Shown piece after piece: positions 39,123 through 50,551 of a stretch of 64,000 nt of DNA. Where the stretch lies: assembly GCF_030408775.1 (NCBI RefSeq), contig NZ_CP047210.1, positions 1,364,001-1,428,000 of the forward strand, given 5' to 3'. This DNA comes from Corynebacterium fournieri (GTDB taxonomy: Bacteria > Actinomycetota > Actinomycetes > Mycobacteriales > Mycobacteriaceae). Position numbers and translations under genes: made by a program. How positions within the stretch are numbered: position 1 is the first letter of the stretch; every line of letters begins with the position of its first letter. Below the pieces are notes generated by a model. It worked only from the letters and a program-made list of their open reading frames with translations. It searched no databases and was not told the origin of the DNA.

Positions 39123-40294
39123 CTCTTGCGGCCGCCGCGGGCGACATCGAGGTGCGCCGTGTCGCGGGAGCCGGTCGCGGTGTGATCGCCCTTGCCGGAC
39201 GTCGCCGGGTCATCGATCCACTCGACGTGGTGGCCGTGCTTGTCCACCTTGCGGCGGTTGCCGTGGTCGTCGTAATCGAGGTGGTACTGGTTCTCGTTGG
39301 GGTCTCGGCGGCCAGCCTTCACGTCAGCGCGGTCTTTGACCAGCGACGCGATGGCGGTAATTGCCAAGGTGCCCACGATCACCAGCAGCGAGGCAACCGT
39401 GCCCACCTCCGGGACAGGCAGGCCCTCGCCGCCGTTGATGAACGGCAGGTTGTTCTCGTGCAGAGCGTGCAGCAGCAGCTTCACGCCGATGAAGCCCAGG
39501 ACCACCGCGAGGCCGTACGGAAGGTACACCAGTCGGTCCAGCAGGCCGTTGAGCAGGAAGTACAGTTGACGCAGGCCGAGCAGCGCAAACGCGTTTGCCG
39601 TAAACACCAGGAAAGACTCCTGGGTGATGCCGTAAATCGCCGGGATGGAGTCGAACGCGAACATCACGTCGATGAAGCCGATCGACAGCAGCGCAACGAA
39701 CAGCGGGGTGACGGCCTTCTTACCGGCCTGAGTCTTCGAGATGAGGCGGTCGGCGTGGTACGACTTGGTCACCGGGATGATCTTGCGCAGCGTCTTCACC
39801 ACGAACATGTCGTTCGGGTCAGGATCTTCTTGGTCCGTGACCTCGTCGTAGACCAGCTTGATGGCGGTGTAAATGAGGAATGCCGCGAAGAGGTAGAACA
39901 CGTCCGACCACGCCTCGATGATCACCGCGCCGAGCAGAATGAACAGCAGGCGGCAGACCAGAGCGATGACGATGCCGATAAGCAGCACCTTCTGCTGGTA
40001 GGCACGCGGGATCTTGAACGAGCCCATGATCAACGCGAAGACGAACAGGTTGTCCACGCTCAGCGAAAGCTCGGTGATGTAGCCGGTGAAGAACTGCACG
40101 CCGTGCTCAGCGTCCCACAGCCACCATACAATTCCGCCGAAGATGGTGGCCATGAGCATGTAGAACAGCGCCCAGCCGCCCGACTCCTTCATCGTCGGCT
40201 CGTGCGGGGTGCGCACGTGCGAGACGAAGTCGAAGATGAAAAATCCCAGGATCACCGCTGAAGTGATCAACCAAATGTACAAGGGCACATGCAT
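39119..40294 (-). CDS. TerC family integral membrane protein (putative Mn2+ exporter)
   Basis: TerC proteins export manganese or are linked to metal loading of secreted enzymes. This 391-residue protein has about nine membrane segments and the TerC aspartates in ITELSLSVDNLFVFALI and IGFIDVMFAFDSIPAIYGIT, then a charged, His-rich tail (DYDDHGNRRKVDKHGHHVE) that might bind metal. The ATG at 40294 has GGAGG 7 bases before it. That ribosome site is inside a hairpin following a yybP-ykoY-type aptamer, so translation is probably switched on by Mn2+. Confidence 0.92.
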   Translation of the reverse strand: MHVPLYIWLITSAVILGFFIFDFVSHVRTPHEPTMKESGGWALFYMLMATIFGGIVWWLWDAEHGVQFFTGYITELSLSVDNLFVFALIMGSFKIPRAYQQKVLLIGIVIALVCRLLFILLGAVIIEAWSDVFYLFAAFLIYTAIKLVYDEVTDQEDPDPNDMFVVKTLRKIIPVTKSYHADRLISKTQAGKKAVTPLFVALLSIGFIDVMFAFDSIPAIYGITQESFLVFTANAFALLGLRQLYFLLNGLLDRLVYLPYGLAVVLGFIGVKLLLHALHENNLPFINGGEGLPVPEVGTVASLLVIVGTLAITAIASLVKDRADVKAGRRDPNENQYHLDYDDHGNRRKVDKHGHHVEWIDDPATSGKGDHTATGSRDTAHLDVARGGRKS

Positions 40295-40301
40295 ATGTAA
40301 G

Positions 40302-40430
40302 CCTCCGGTCAGAGTTGCAGAAACGACCGGAGGTCTCCCCCACCTACGCGGGCGGCCCGGACCGGGGCTATCGCTTTTCGACGGCTCCGTGCTGACGATC
40401 CTAGGCGCTTCCGGGGTACTCCCCTCCAAG
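40302..40430 (-). promoter_or_regulatory. yybP-ykoY (Mn2+) riboswitch upstream of terC
   Basis: On the minus strand the leader contains GGGGAGTA (40424-40417), CGTCAGCACG (40397-40388) and a 3' GGGGGAGACC segment, in the order typical of the manganese riboswitch. The last hairpin (stem 40302-40310 with 40325-40333, 9 bp, 14-base loop) buries the terC ribosome site GGAGG. No T-run follows, so control is likely translational. It fills most of the 204 bases between terC and the PfpI gene. Confidence 0.78.
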
Positions 40431-40498
40431 TGCGCAACACATTACGCGATAGGTCAGGCGAACGCACACACCGCGGTCTTAAGACGAGTACGTCGCAT

Positions 40499-41101
40499 TT
40501 ATGCCACAAATGGATCGTCATTAGGATCGAGATTCAACCGGAGTTCGATCGAATCGGCGATGTCCAACGCAATGTCGCTGCCCCACCTATTCGCAACGAA
40601 AGCCGCAGTCATGTCGATTCCCGCTGTCACTCCAGACGACGTCCAACGGTCGCGATCGTGAATCCAACGCGCCGAACGGTGCCATTCAATATCCGTTCCG
40701 AAATTCGTTGCCCAATCCAGCGCTCGTTTGTTGCTGGTCGCCGCGTAGCCCTCCAAAAGCCCCGCAGCTGCAAGAAGCGCTGATCCCGTGCAAACTGACA
40801 TGATGGTTTCCACATTCGCCGCCATGTGCCTGAGCGCCGCTAAGAAAGCTTCATCGTAAACGAGCTGACGCGTGCCTTGTCCGCCTGGAACCAACAGTGT
40901 GTCGCCGGAGATCGCGCTGTAATCGGCATCCGCGCCAAGGCTGACGCCTTGCGTGGATGTCACAGGCGGCCCCCTTGGAGAAAGCATCTCTATTTCAAGG
41001 TTCGAGACCTTTGAAAACACCTCAACCGGGCCGGCCACATCGAGGAGCTCCACATCCTCGAAATTCACTACAGAGATCCTCTGCGGCATTGGAAGAGCCA
41101 T
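40499..41101 (-). CDS. DJ-1/PfpI family protein
   Basis: This 200-residue protein has the DJ-1/PfpI glutamine-amidotransferase-like fold, with the nucleophile Cys104 in SVCTGSALLAAAG. The glutamate of the elbow is in FEDVELLDVAGPVEVF. It resembles isonitrile hydratase and the N-terminal part of FtrA-type regulators, but lacks the AraC domain. It starts 3 bases after the ftsK stop on the same strand. Its GC content looks clearly lower (about 50%) than that of ftsK or terC, suggesting recent acquisition. Confidence 0.85.
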   Translation of the reverse strand: MALPMPQRISVVNFEDVELLDVAGPVEVFSKVSNLEIEMLSPRGPPVTSTQGVSLGADADYSAISGDTLLVPGGQGTRQLVYDEAFLAALRHMAANVETIMSVCTGSALLAAAGLLEGYAATSNKRALDWATNFGTDIEWHRSARWIHDRDRWTSSGVTAGIDMTAAFVANRWGSDIALDIADSIELRLNLDPNDDPFVA

Positions 41102-41104
41102 GTC

Positions 41105-44100
41105 CTAGAACGCACCTCCGGTCGGGTTGTACGTTGCGGTCACGGTGCGTGCGTCACCCGATCCATCAGCCCCGTCGGCGCTCTCGGCTGCCTCGCCGGA
41201 ATCGTTGGCACCGGAGGCGTCGTCAAGCATGGCATCCTTCGGTGCCTCGGCGGGGTCTGCGCCCTTGATCATCCAGATGATGGTCTCCAACTCCTCGGGC
41301 TTGACCAGCACGTCGCGGGCCTTGGACCCCTCGGACGGGCCGACGACGCCGCGGGATTCCATCAGGTCCATCAGGCGGCCCGCCTTGGCAAAGCCGATGC
41401 GCAGCTTGCGCTGCAGCATGGAGGTCGAGCCGAGCTGCGAGGTGACCACGAGCTCGACGGCCTCGAGCAGGTCGTCCATGTCCTTGCCAATGTCATCGTC
41501 GATGACCTTGGCTTCCGCCTGCTTGTCGTCGGTGACGCCCTCGACGTAGTCGGGCTCCTCCTGCTGCGATTTCGCCGCATCGACAACGGCCTGGATCTCC
41601 TCGTCGGTGACGAAGGCGCCCTGGAGGCGCTGCGGCTTGCCGGCACCCTGTGGGATGAACAGGCCGTCGCCCATGCCGATGAGCTTCTCAGCTCCGCCCT
41701 GGTCCAGGATGACGCGGGAGTCCGTCAGGGAGGAGGTGGCGAACGCGAGACGCGACGGCACGTTCGTCTTGATCAGGCCGGTGACCACATCCACGGACGG
41801 ACGCTGCGTCGCCAGCACCAGGTGGATGCCGGCCGCACGCGCCTTCTGGGTGATGCGCACGATGGATTCCTCGATCTCCTTCGGCGCAGTCATCATCAGA
41901 TCCGCCAGCTCGTCCACCACGCACACGATGAACGGGTACGGGCGCATCTCCCGCTCGGAGCCCGGAGGTGCGGTGATCTCGCCGGAGCGGACCTTGCGGT
42001 TGAAGTCCTTGATGTGGCGCACGCGCGCGGACTTCATGTCCATGTAGCGCTGCTCCATCTCCTCTACCAGCCACTGCAGCGCCGCAGACGCCTTCTTCGG
42101 CTGGGTGATGATCGGCGTAATCAGGTGCGGAATGCCCTCGTACGGCGTCAGCTCCACCATCTTCGGGTCCACCAAGATGAGGCGGACTTCCTCCGGCGTC
42201 GCCCGCGTGAGCAGCGAGACCAGCATGGAGTTCACAAACGCGGACTTACCGGAGCCGGTGGAACCAGCCACCAGCAGGTGCGGCATCTTCTGAATCGAGC
42301 TGGCGATGAATTCGCCTTCGATGTCCTTGCCCAGGCCGATGAGCATCGGGTCGTCCTGCGCCGCGACTTTCGGCGCGTCCAACACGTCGCGCAGGCGCAC
42401 CATCTCGCGGTCGGCGTTGGGCACCTCGATGCCGACGGCGGACTTGCCCGGAATCGGGGTGAGCAGGCGCACGTTGTCCGTGGCCACGGCGTAGGCGAGG
42501 TTGGACTGCAGGTTGGTGATCTTGGAGACTTTCACGCCCGGGCCGAGCTCCACCTCGTAGCGGGTGACTGTCGGGCCGCGCGAGAATCCTGTGACCTGGG
42601 CGTTGACGTTAAATTCTTCGAAGACGTCGGTGATCGCCTCGATCATGCGGTCGTTGGCCTCAGTGCGCGTCTTCGGCGCGTTTCCGGCCAACAGCAGATC
42701 CGTCGATGGCAGCGCGTAGTCGCCCTGCGGGAGCTTGCGCACCTGCTTCGGCGCCGACTGTTCAGTCTCAGACTTTGGCGTTGTCGCCGGGATCTTGGAG
42801 GCGTCGATGCCGGAGCGCGCCGCGATGGCCTTGGCCATCTGCTCGCGCGAGGAAGCTACGGCGTCGGGAGCAGTTGCTTGGCGACGTTCAACCTCCGGTT
42901 CCTCACGCTGCAGCACCTTCGTCTCGTTGTCGCGCTGCGCAGGCTCCGGAGCAGACGGAGCATTCGGTGCAGCTGGTGCGGTCGGCGCAGCAGGCGTGCG
43001 CTTCTTCGGCGCGGACGCCGGTTGAGCGGCAGGGGCCGGACGCTGCACCACAGTGGTTTCTTCCGCGGCCTGGTCGTCGACGTCGTAGCCGCTGTTGTCG
43101 TCTACCTCGTCGGCAAAGTCGAACAGGTCGTCTTCGGTGTCGCCGCCTGCCGGGTAGCTCTCCATCGGCGTCGGTTTGCGCAGCGTGCGTGCCGGCCGTG
43201 CCGGGCGGGAAGGCCGCTCGGCGGCACCGCGGCCGCGGCGTGCGGTGGTGCGCGTGTCGGCGCTTGCGCGCTCGCGCGGGTTGCGGCGGCGCTCGCGCCC
43301 CTCGGCGATGTCGTCCAGGTCGTCGGAGACGTAGCTGTAGGGGTCCGAGTCTTCGTCGTCAGGAGTGTCGGGGCTCGAAAGCATCCCGATGACGAGGTTC
43401 TTGATGTAGTCGTAGGCCTCGCGCACCGTGATGCCGGTAGCCTTCAACGCGCCGTAGACGATGACCAAGCCGAGCAAGGGAACCGCGACGTAGGAGGAAA
43501 AACCTGCGGCGAGCACGCCGCCGGTGACAGCGCCGACGGCGCCGCCGGCGAGTTTGCGCTCCGCCCATTCGGCGGGGTTGCCGGCGAAGACGTGGATCAG
43601 CCCAAGCATGCCCACCGCGATGATGGCGAACCCGAGAGTGACTCGGGCGCGCACCGCGTCAGAGGTGCGCACATTCAGCATCAGCGCGATGGCGATGCCA
43701 ACCAGGATGACTGGCAGCACGAGAGCGCCCGCGCCGATGAGCCAGTGCGAGCCGGTGGAGATGAGGTCTCCCACCGGTCCTGCCACGTCGAACCAGACGG
43801 AGCCGCCGATGATGGCGGCTAGGCCGATGAGGATCAGACCCCATGCGTCCGCGTGCGCTTCAAAGGTGCTGGGCCCTTCGCGGTGTGGCCGATCCTGTTG
43901 CCCGGTGATGTGCTGGTCACGCTCCTCTCGCTTTTCCGGCATGTCAAAATCTTCGTCCCAGTTGTCCCAGTCGTCGCGGCTGCGCCTCGGGCGGCGCTCG
44001 GGTGCAGCGTCGTCACCGTCGTGGGAATGCCTCTCACGGCGGAAGAATGACCCGACACCGCGGGCGGCCGCGCCGAGCGAGCTGCCCACGACTTTGTACG

Positions 44101-44251
44101 CGGAGCCGACGCGCTCGTCTGCGGTGTTGGCGGCCACGTTAGATGACGTCGGCGGGTGCGTCATGGACACCGGACCGCCATAGCGGGTGCCACCGGCAGG
44201 GCGGCGTGTAGAAGACCGCGACGAGCGCGGCGCGGTGTTTTTGACAGACAT
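41105..44251 (-). CDS. ftsK: DNA translocase FtsK
   Basis: FtsK pumps chromosome DNA at the septum. The 1048-residue protein has a disordered N-terminus, four membrane segments (about residues 130-290), a Pro/Ala/Glu-rich linker, an ATPase motor with Walker [12 protein letters not shown] near residue 665, and a C-terminal winged-helix gamma domain (about 940-1010). The tail after gamma is acidic and Ala/Gly/Asp-rich. It is read toward the PfpI gene. Confidence 0.95.
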   Translation of the reverse strand: MSVKNTAPRSSRSSTRRPAGGTRYGGPVSMTHPPTSSNVAANTADERVGSAYKVVGSSLGAAARGVGSFFRRERHSHDGDDAAPERRPRRSRDDWDNWDEDFDMPEKREERDQHITGQQDRPHREGPSTFEAHADAWGLILIGLAAIIGGSVWFDVAGPVGDLISTGSHWLIGAGALVLPVILVGIAIALMLNVRTSDAVRARVTLGFAIIAVGMLGLIHVFAGNPAEWAERKLAGGAVGAVTGGVLAAGFSSYVAVPLLGLVIVYGALKATGITVREAYDYIKNLVIGMLSSPDTPDDEDSDPYSYVSDDLDDIAEGRERRRNPRERASADTRTTARRGRGAAERPSRPARPARTLRKPTPMESYPAGGDTEDDLFDFADEVDDNSGYDVDDQAAEETTVVQRPAPAAQPASAPKKRTPAAPTAPAAPNAPSAPEPAQRDNETKVLQREEPEVERRQATAPDAVASSREQMAKAIAARSGIDASKIPATTPKSETEQSAPKQVRKLPQGDYALPSTDLLLAGNAPKTRTEANDRMIEAITDVFEEFNVNAQVTGFSRGPTVTRYEVELGPGVKVSKITNLQSNLAYAVATDNVRLLTPIPGKSAVGIEVPNADREMVRLRDVLDAPKVAAQDDPMLIGLGKDIEGEFIASSIQKMPHLLVAGSTGSGKSAFVNSMLVSLLTRATPEEVRLILVDPKMVELTPYEGIPHLITPIITQPKKASAALQWLVEEMEQRYMDMKSARVRHIKDFNRKVRSGEITAPPGSEREMRPYPFIVCVVDELADLMMTAPKEIEESIVRITQKARAAGIHLVLATQRPSVDVVTGLIKTNVPSRLAFATSSLTDSRVILDQGGAEKLIGMGDGLFIPQGAGKPQRLQGAFVTDEEIQAVVDAAKSQQEEPDYVEGVTDDKQAEAKVIDDDIGKDMDDLLEAVELVVTSQLGSTSMLQRKLRIGFAKAGRLMDLMESRGVVGPSEGSKARDVLVKPEELETIIWMIKGADPAEAPKDAMLDDASGANDSGEAAESADGADGSGDARTVTATYNPTGGAF

Positions 44252-44318
44252 GGGTGTAACTCTAACGCCTTAAGTCACATTCACCCCTTACGCCACACCG
44301 GCGACTGTGAATCAAGCG

Positions 44319-44945
44319 TCACAGCTTGACTTCGTAGCACTCAAAGGCGTCTACAGCTCCGGTCAGCTCCACCTCAACCGCTTTTCGGCCGGAAGCCCAC
44401 AGCAGCAACTCGCCGGGCTCACCTGAGACCCGCAGCACCCTATCGCCACGCTCGGCCACACCGGCCTTGTCGCCAAGCGTCGCTGGCGGAAACGTCGGCG
44501 GAGTTAGGATCACCGGCACCGGGGCGTTGCGCAGAGTGAGTTTGCCAAAGCGCTTCGCCAGTGCGAACAGCTCCTGGTTGACCGCCTGAGAGAACTCGCG
44601 CGGCTTTACCTCTCCCCCACCGCGGCGGACATCCTCGTGGTGAATGAAGTGCTCCGAAGTGTTCATTGCACTGTCGAACGGCTTCACCCACAACGGCGGA
44701 CCTGCAGCCCATTCACGCACGACTTCATCGTACGGACGCGCCTTCTGCTTTTCCGTTTCCTTGTCAGTCACACCGGAAAGGGCGTCGATGAAGATGCCGG
44801 GCGCAGCAGCCGGCTTGGCCTCACGGATGAGCAGGTGCACCGCCAGGTCGTGGGTGGTCCACCCCTCGTTCAACGTCGGCGCATCGGGGCCGACCCTTAG
44901 CAACAACGCGGCAAGACGTTCACGTTCTTTTTGAGCGAAAGACAT
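44319..44945 (-). CDS. TIGR03085 family, DinB/mycothiol-dependent isomerase-like protein
   Basis: This 208-residue protein fits the TIGR03085 group of the mycothiol-dependent maleylpyruvate isomerase/DinB-like fold. The N-terminal helix with LNEGWTTHDLAVHLLIRE contains the first metal-binding His, and FIHHEDVRRG has the second pair. The C-terminal domain resembles the lipid-transfer-like MDMPI C domain. The substrate is unknown. It is followed on the other side by ftsK. Confidence 0.85.
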   Translation of the reverse strand: MSFAQKERERLAALLLRVGPDAPTLNEGWTTHDLAVHLLIREAKPAAAPGIFIDALSGVTDKETEKQKARPYDEVVREWAAGPPLWVKPFDSAMNTSEHFIHHEDVRRGGGEVKPREFSQAVNQELFALAKRFGKLTLRNAPVPVILTPPTFPPATLGDKAGVAERGDRVLRVSGEPGELLLWASGRKAVEVELTGAVDAFECYEVKL

Positions 44946-44985
44946 GCGCTTTAGCCTAGCGACGTTTCATTGCCCGCCGCTCGGA

Positions 44986-45447
44986 TTAACTGGACAGCGA
45001 CGAGCCCTGAGTGCTTGACAACTCGAGCTCAAGCGCTCCCAGCTGCTTGATAATGGGCGCGAACTTGGCCACGGTCGGATCCACGGTGACGCGCTGACCG
45101 CCGGCGCCCCAGCCCAAGTCGGTGACTGGCTTACCGTCGACGTAGCAGCCGTTCCTGCCGCCCTTCGCGTTCATCAGACACATCATGGAGTCGCGGTCGT
45201 ACTCGCCAATCACGCGAACCCCCTGGACTTTGTAGTCGCGGAAGCGCGGGTCGCCGAAGCGGATTACGTCGTACATCTTCCACGCGGAGGCGTAGCCGGG
45301 TTCGAACGGCACCTCGGTGCCGGGCGGCAGCGGTCGGCCACCGGTCCAGTCAACATCGTCTTGCGCGTGTGCTGCGGGTGCCAGTGCCATCGCGGCAGCC
45401 AGCGCAGCCGCGGCGATTTTCGTTGCGTTCTTCGTTGCGTTCTTCAT
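44986..45447 (-). CDS. Small secreted protein, paralogue 1
   Basis: This 153-residue protein has a signal peptide (about residues 1-27, ending AAHA-QDD). The mature part shows VDWTGGRPLPPGTEVPFEPGYA, YDVIRFGDPRFRDY and two cysteines (MMCLMN and NGCYVDG) that may form a disulfide. No family is recognised. It shares this pattern with the adjacent gene, so the two are tandem duplicates. The ATG at 45447 is preferred over the in-frame ATG 9 bases upstream. Confidence 0.8.
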   Translation of the reverse strand: MKNATKNATKIAAAALAAAMALAPAAHAQDDVDWTGGRPLPPGTEVPFEPGYASAWKMYDVIRFGDPRFRDYKVQGVRVIGEYDRDSMMCLMNAKGGRNGCYVDGKPVTDLGWGAGGQRVTVDPTVAKFAPIIKQLGALELELSSTQGSSLSS

Positions 45448-45545
45448 AGGCCACATTGTGCACACCTGTCACAGATTGTGCCAGCTACTGTTGCAGGGTT
45501 GTTACTGAACCGTACGCTTTCCGCTTCTAACGTAAAACAGCCTCC

Positions 45546-45977
45546 CTAGAAGCTCGACAGGCTGATGCGCTCCTGCAGGTGGAGGAACACACGGATCACT
45601 GGGGCGAACGTCTTTGCCAAAGGATCAGTGGCAACAACCTTCCCGTACCGCAAGTACGTCAGCTCCGGCGCTTCCTCGCCGTCGACGTAGCAGCCCCACA
45701 TGCCGGCCTTCGCGTTTTCCAGGCACAGGATCGAATCCTGGTTGTACTGCCCGACCACGCGGACGCCGGGCACGTCCTGGTTGCGGAAATTGGGGTCACC
45801 CCACTTCACCACGTCGTAGCTGCGCCACTGGGTAGCGTAACCGGGATCGAACGGTACCTGCGTTTCCGGTGGAACCGGGTGTCCCCCGGTCCAGCTGGTC
45901 TCTTCGGCGCCGGCTACTGGCGCAAGGAGGGATGCGGAAAGTACGACGGCTGCTGTGGCGCGGTTGAGGTGTCTCAT
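45546..45977 (-). CDS. Small secreted protein, paralogue 2
   Basis: This 143-residue protein has a signal peptide (about residues 1-24, ending VAGA-EET). The mature part has SWTGGHPVPPETQVPFDPGYA, YDVVKWGDPNFRN and two cysteines (ILCLEN and WGCYVDG), closely matching the neighbour. The C-terminal half is more diverged. I chose the ATG at 45977 because the signal peptide starts there; upstream codons lack signal features. Function is unknown. Confidence 0.8.
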   Translation of the reverse strand: MRHLNRATAAVVLSASLLAPVAGAEETSWTGGHPVPPETQVPFDPGYATQWRSYDVVKWGDPNFRNQDVPGVRVVGQYNQDSILCLENAKAGMWGCYVDGEEAPELTYLRYGKVVATDPLAKTFAPVIRVFLHLQERISLSSF

Positions 45978-46062
45978 GCCTCTTGTATCGCAACACCCCG
46001 AAGACGCGTTAGCCCCCTCGGCTGCCACGGGGTGGGCCGAAGGGGCGTCGCCAAGCAAATGC

Positions 46063-48171
46063 TTAGCGGGACTCTCGCGTCGAGGCGATTTCGTCCTCGG
46101 TTGCGGCGTGGTTGTCGGAGGACATCGGCACCACGGTCGGCAGGATCACCGGCTGACGCTTGTAGTTCTGCTCGATCGCGCGGGAGACCTTGCGGCGGAT
46201 CTGCTGCACCATGCGGAACGGATCGTTCTCACCTTCAGCTGCCAAATCGCCCATCACGGCTTCGACACCCTCGATGACCTTCTTGTTGAAGTCGCGGTCG
46301 TCATCGGTGTAGCCGGTGGTGGACACCTGCGGGATCTCCAGCAGACGGCCAGTGCGATCGTCGATCACGCAGGTGATAGACACGACGCCGCCGGATGCCA
46401 GGGAGGAACGCTCCCCGAGCACGTCCGGGTCGACGTCGCCCATGGTGGTGCCGTCGACGTAGAGCTGACCCACCTGCAGCTGGCCGGCGACCTTGATCTG
46501 GCCCTTGTGCATGTCCACCACGACACCGTTTTGCGCAAGCGCCGTGTTGGACGGCTTGACGCCGGTAGAGATAGCCAGCTCCTTGTTCGCGCGCATGTGG
46601 CGCCACTCGCCGTGCACCGGCATGGCGTTGCGCGGACGTGCCGCGTTGTAGAGCGCAAGCAGCTCGCCGGCGTAACCGTGACCGGACGCGTGCACGTGCG
46701 CTTCAGCGTTAGTGATCACGTTTGCGCCGATCTGGGCGAGGTTGTTGATCACAGCGAAGACGGCTTCCTCGTTACCCGGAATCAGGGAGGACGACAGGAT
46801 GATCGTGTCGCCGTCGTGGATGGTGATCTGACGGTGCTCGCGACGCGACATGCGCGACAGCGCCGCCATCGGCTCGCCCTGGGTACCGGTGGTGATAAGC
46901 ACCGTCTTGTGCGGCGCCATCTTCGCAGCTTCCTCGATCGGAATGATCGTGCCCTTCGGGGCCTTGAGCAGGTTCATCTTCTCGGCGATTTCCATGTTGC
47001 GCAGCATGGAGCGGCCGTTGAACGCGACCTTGCGGTTGTTGGCCACAGCAGCGTTGATCGCCATCTGCACGCGCGAGACGTTGGACGCGAACGAAGCGAT
47101 CACCACACGCTGGCGAGCAGCCGCGACCAGACGCGTCAGCGTTTCCTCAATGCCTGCCTCCGAGGCGGAGATGCCCGGGATGGTCGCGTTGGTGGAGTCG
47201 CACATGAACAGGTCGATGCCCTCGTCGCCCAGGCGGGACAGCGCCGGGATGTCCGTGGGCTTGCCGTCGTATGGAGTCTGGTCCACCTTGACGTCGCCGG
47301 TCATCACCACGTGGCCCGCGCCAGTCTTGATGGACACGCCCAGGCACTCCGGGATGGAGTGGTTGACGTGCCAGAAGCGCAGGCGGAACGGGCCGACCGT
47401 GACTTCCGAGTCCTTGTTCACGTCGTTGAGCTTCGGACGCTGGCGGTGCTCCTGCGTCTTCGCCTTAATCAGCGCGTTGGTGAACTTGGAGGAGTAGATC
47501 GGGATGTCGTGGCGCAGCTTGAGCAGCCACGGGATTGCACCGATGTGGTCCTCGTGTCCGTGGGTGACCACGAGTGCGTCGATTTTGTCCAGCTTGTTCT
47601 CAATCGGGCCGAAGTCCGGCAGCACCAGGTCCACGCCCGGCTCGTCGGAATTCGGGAACAACACGCCGCAGTCCACGATGAGCAGGCGGCCGTTGTACTC
47701 GAAGACCGTCATGTTGCGGCCGATTTCGGAAATGCCGCCGAGCGCGTAGATGCGCAGGGTGTCCTTGGCCAGCTTCGGTGGCGCCGGCAGACGCTTCGTC
47801 AGATCGGCGCCCTGCATGGATTTCATGGGGTTGCGGCGTCCGCCGCCCTGTCCCCCACCATTGCCGCCGCGGCCACGACGGCGGCGGTTGCGGGAGCTGC
47901 CGCCGTTGTTGCCTTCGTGGCCGTCGCCGCCACGGCCGCCGCGGTTGTTGCCACCGTTGCCACCTTGACGGCCACCGTTGTTACCGCCGCGGCCACCGTT
48001 GTTGCCGTTGCCGGCGCCGGCATCATTGCCGCCGTCGCGCTGCGCTGGCGTGTCGCCGCCGCCCTGTGCGGGGGCGTCGCTCGGTGCCTGGAACACCGGC
48101 TGCTGGTCGGTTGCCTCCGGCGGCCCGGCCTTGCGCGTCACCTTTCGTGCGCGGTTGCGGGGTTCATTCAT
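46063..48171 (-). CDS. rnj: Ribonuclease J
   Basis: RNase J is a metallo-beta-lactamase/beta-CASP nuclease with 5'-3' exo- and endonuclease activity in RNA decay. The 702-residue protein has a disordered N-terminus of about 130 residues rich in Gly, Asn and Arg, then the catalytic domain with HGHEDHIG near residue 205, the beta-CASP insertion and a C-terminal domain. The start ATG is 2 bases after the dapA stop, as in the C. glutamicum dapB-thyX-dapA-rnj order. Confidence 0.95.
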   Translation of the reverse strand: MNEPRNRARKVTRKAGPPEATDQQPVFQAPSDAPAQGGGDTPAQRDGGNDAGAGNGNNGGRGGNNGGRQGGNGGNNRGGRGGDGHEGNNGGSSRNRRRRGRGGNGGGQGGGRRNPMKSMQGADLTKRLPAPPKLAKDTLRIYALGGISEIGRNMTVFEYNGRLLIVDCGVLFPNSDEPGVDLVLPDFGPIENKLDKIDALVVTHGHEDHIGAIPWLLKLRHDIPIYSSKFTNALIKAKTQEHRQRPKLNDVNKDSEVTVGPFRLRFWHVNHSIPECLGVSIKTGAGHVVMTGDVKVDQTPYDGKPTDIPALSRLGDEGIDLFMCDSTNATIPGISASEAGIEETLTRLVAAARQRVVIASFASNVSRVQMAINAAVANNRKVAFNGRSMLRNMEIAEKMNLLKAPKGTIIPIEEAAKMAPHKTVLITTGTQGEPMAALSRMSRREHRQITIHDGDTIILSSSLIPGNEEAVFAVINNLAQIGANVITNAEAHVHASGHGYAGELLALYNAARPRNAMPVHGEWRHMRANKELAISTGVKPSNTALAQNGVVVDMHKGQIKVAGQLQVGQLYVDGTTMGDVDPDVLGERSSLASGGVVSITCVIDDRTGRLLEIPQVSTTGYTDDDRDFNKKVIEGVEAVMGDLAAEGENDPFRMVQQIRRKVSRAIEQNYKRQPVILPTVVPMSSDNHAATEDEIASTRESR

Positions 48172-48173
48172 CT

Positions 48174-49118
<945 letters not shown>

Positions 49119-49751
49119 TTATCGACGTTCCCCTTCGGCCAAATCGCCGAACAACAGCGGCGCCTCGCCCCGCATGATCTCGAGCACGGCATGCGCCAAT
49201 TCCCGAATTTCCTCGTGCTCGAAACGGCCGTTGTGGGCGACGATGAACTCCCGCCACGCGCGGTAGCTGCCGGTTGCCACAAGCTCGGTCGCCGCCGCAG
49301 CCGGAATCAGCGCGTTCGCCGCCTCGCGGGCGCGCTTGCGCCGCACAAGCACGTTCGGCTCGTCGGCCATCGCTTCCTCGAGCGCCTGCAGCAGTTCCCC
49401 GCGCACGAATGCGGACTCTTCCACCGCCGCTTCGAACAGCCGGGTCAGCTCCTCGTCGGCGGAGATTGCGGTCGGGGTGACAGCTCCGGTACCGGCACGC
49501 TCACTCACGGCGAGGCCGTGCCTGCGAATCGCCGCGGCAGCATCGCGGGAAACATCCTGGATACGCAGGGTGGCGCTCGCGTGCTCCAGAAGCTCTGATC
49601 GAGCGCCGACCAGGCTGTCAAAGCGCCGTCGCAGCCAGACGGCCGGAGGTACGTCGCTCAGCGAGGCGAAAGCGATCGCGGCCTCACCTGGGGTGACTTC
49701 CTCGGTCGCAGGCGTGCGCAGCGCTGTGGCCGCAACCAGATCAACCCGCAT
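49119..49751 (-). CDS. Degenerate ThyX (flavin-dependent thymidylate synthase-like) protein
   Basis: The gene lies between dapB and dapA, where C. glutamicum has thyX, and the protein aligns with ThyX along most of its length: LLEHASATLRIQDVSRDA, a long central helix with EEAMADEPNVLVRRKRAREAA, and SYRAWREFI. However, the ThyX signature RHRxxSxxxxSxR is gone: residues 75-90 read IRRHGLAVSERAGTGA. The C-terminal dUMP/FAD segment, usually RHFIxMRxxEHAD, reads REFIVAHNGRFEH, so the two His and the Arg are replaced by Glu168, Phe177 and His173. At 210 residues it is also about 40 shorter than ThyX. It is most likely inactive as a synthase. The ATG follows the dapB stop directly (TAAATG). Confidence 0.8.
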   Translation of the reverse strand: MRVDLVAATALRTPATEEVTPGEAAIAFASLSDVPPAVWLRRRFDSLVGARSELLEHASATLRIQDVSRDAAAAIRRHGLAVSERAGTGAVTPTAISADEELTRLFEAAVEESAFVRGELLQALEEAMADEPNVLVRRKRAREAANALIPAAAATELVATGSYRAWREFIVAHNGRFEHEEIRELAHAVLEIMRGEAPLLFGDLAEGERR

Positions 49752-50549
<798 letters not shown>

Positions 50550-50551
50550 TT

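Noticed and set aside
41822-43822. 666-codon open frame on the plus strand
   Set aside because: It lies antisense to ftsK and encodes no recognisable protein.
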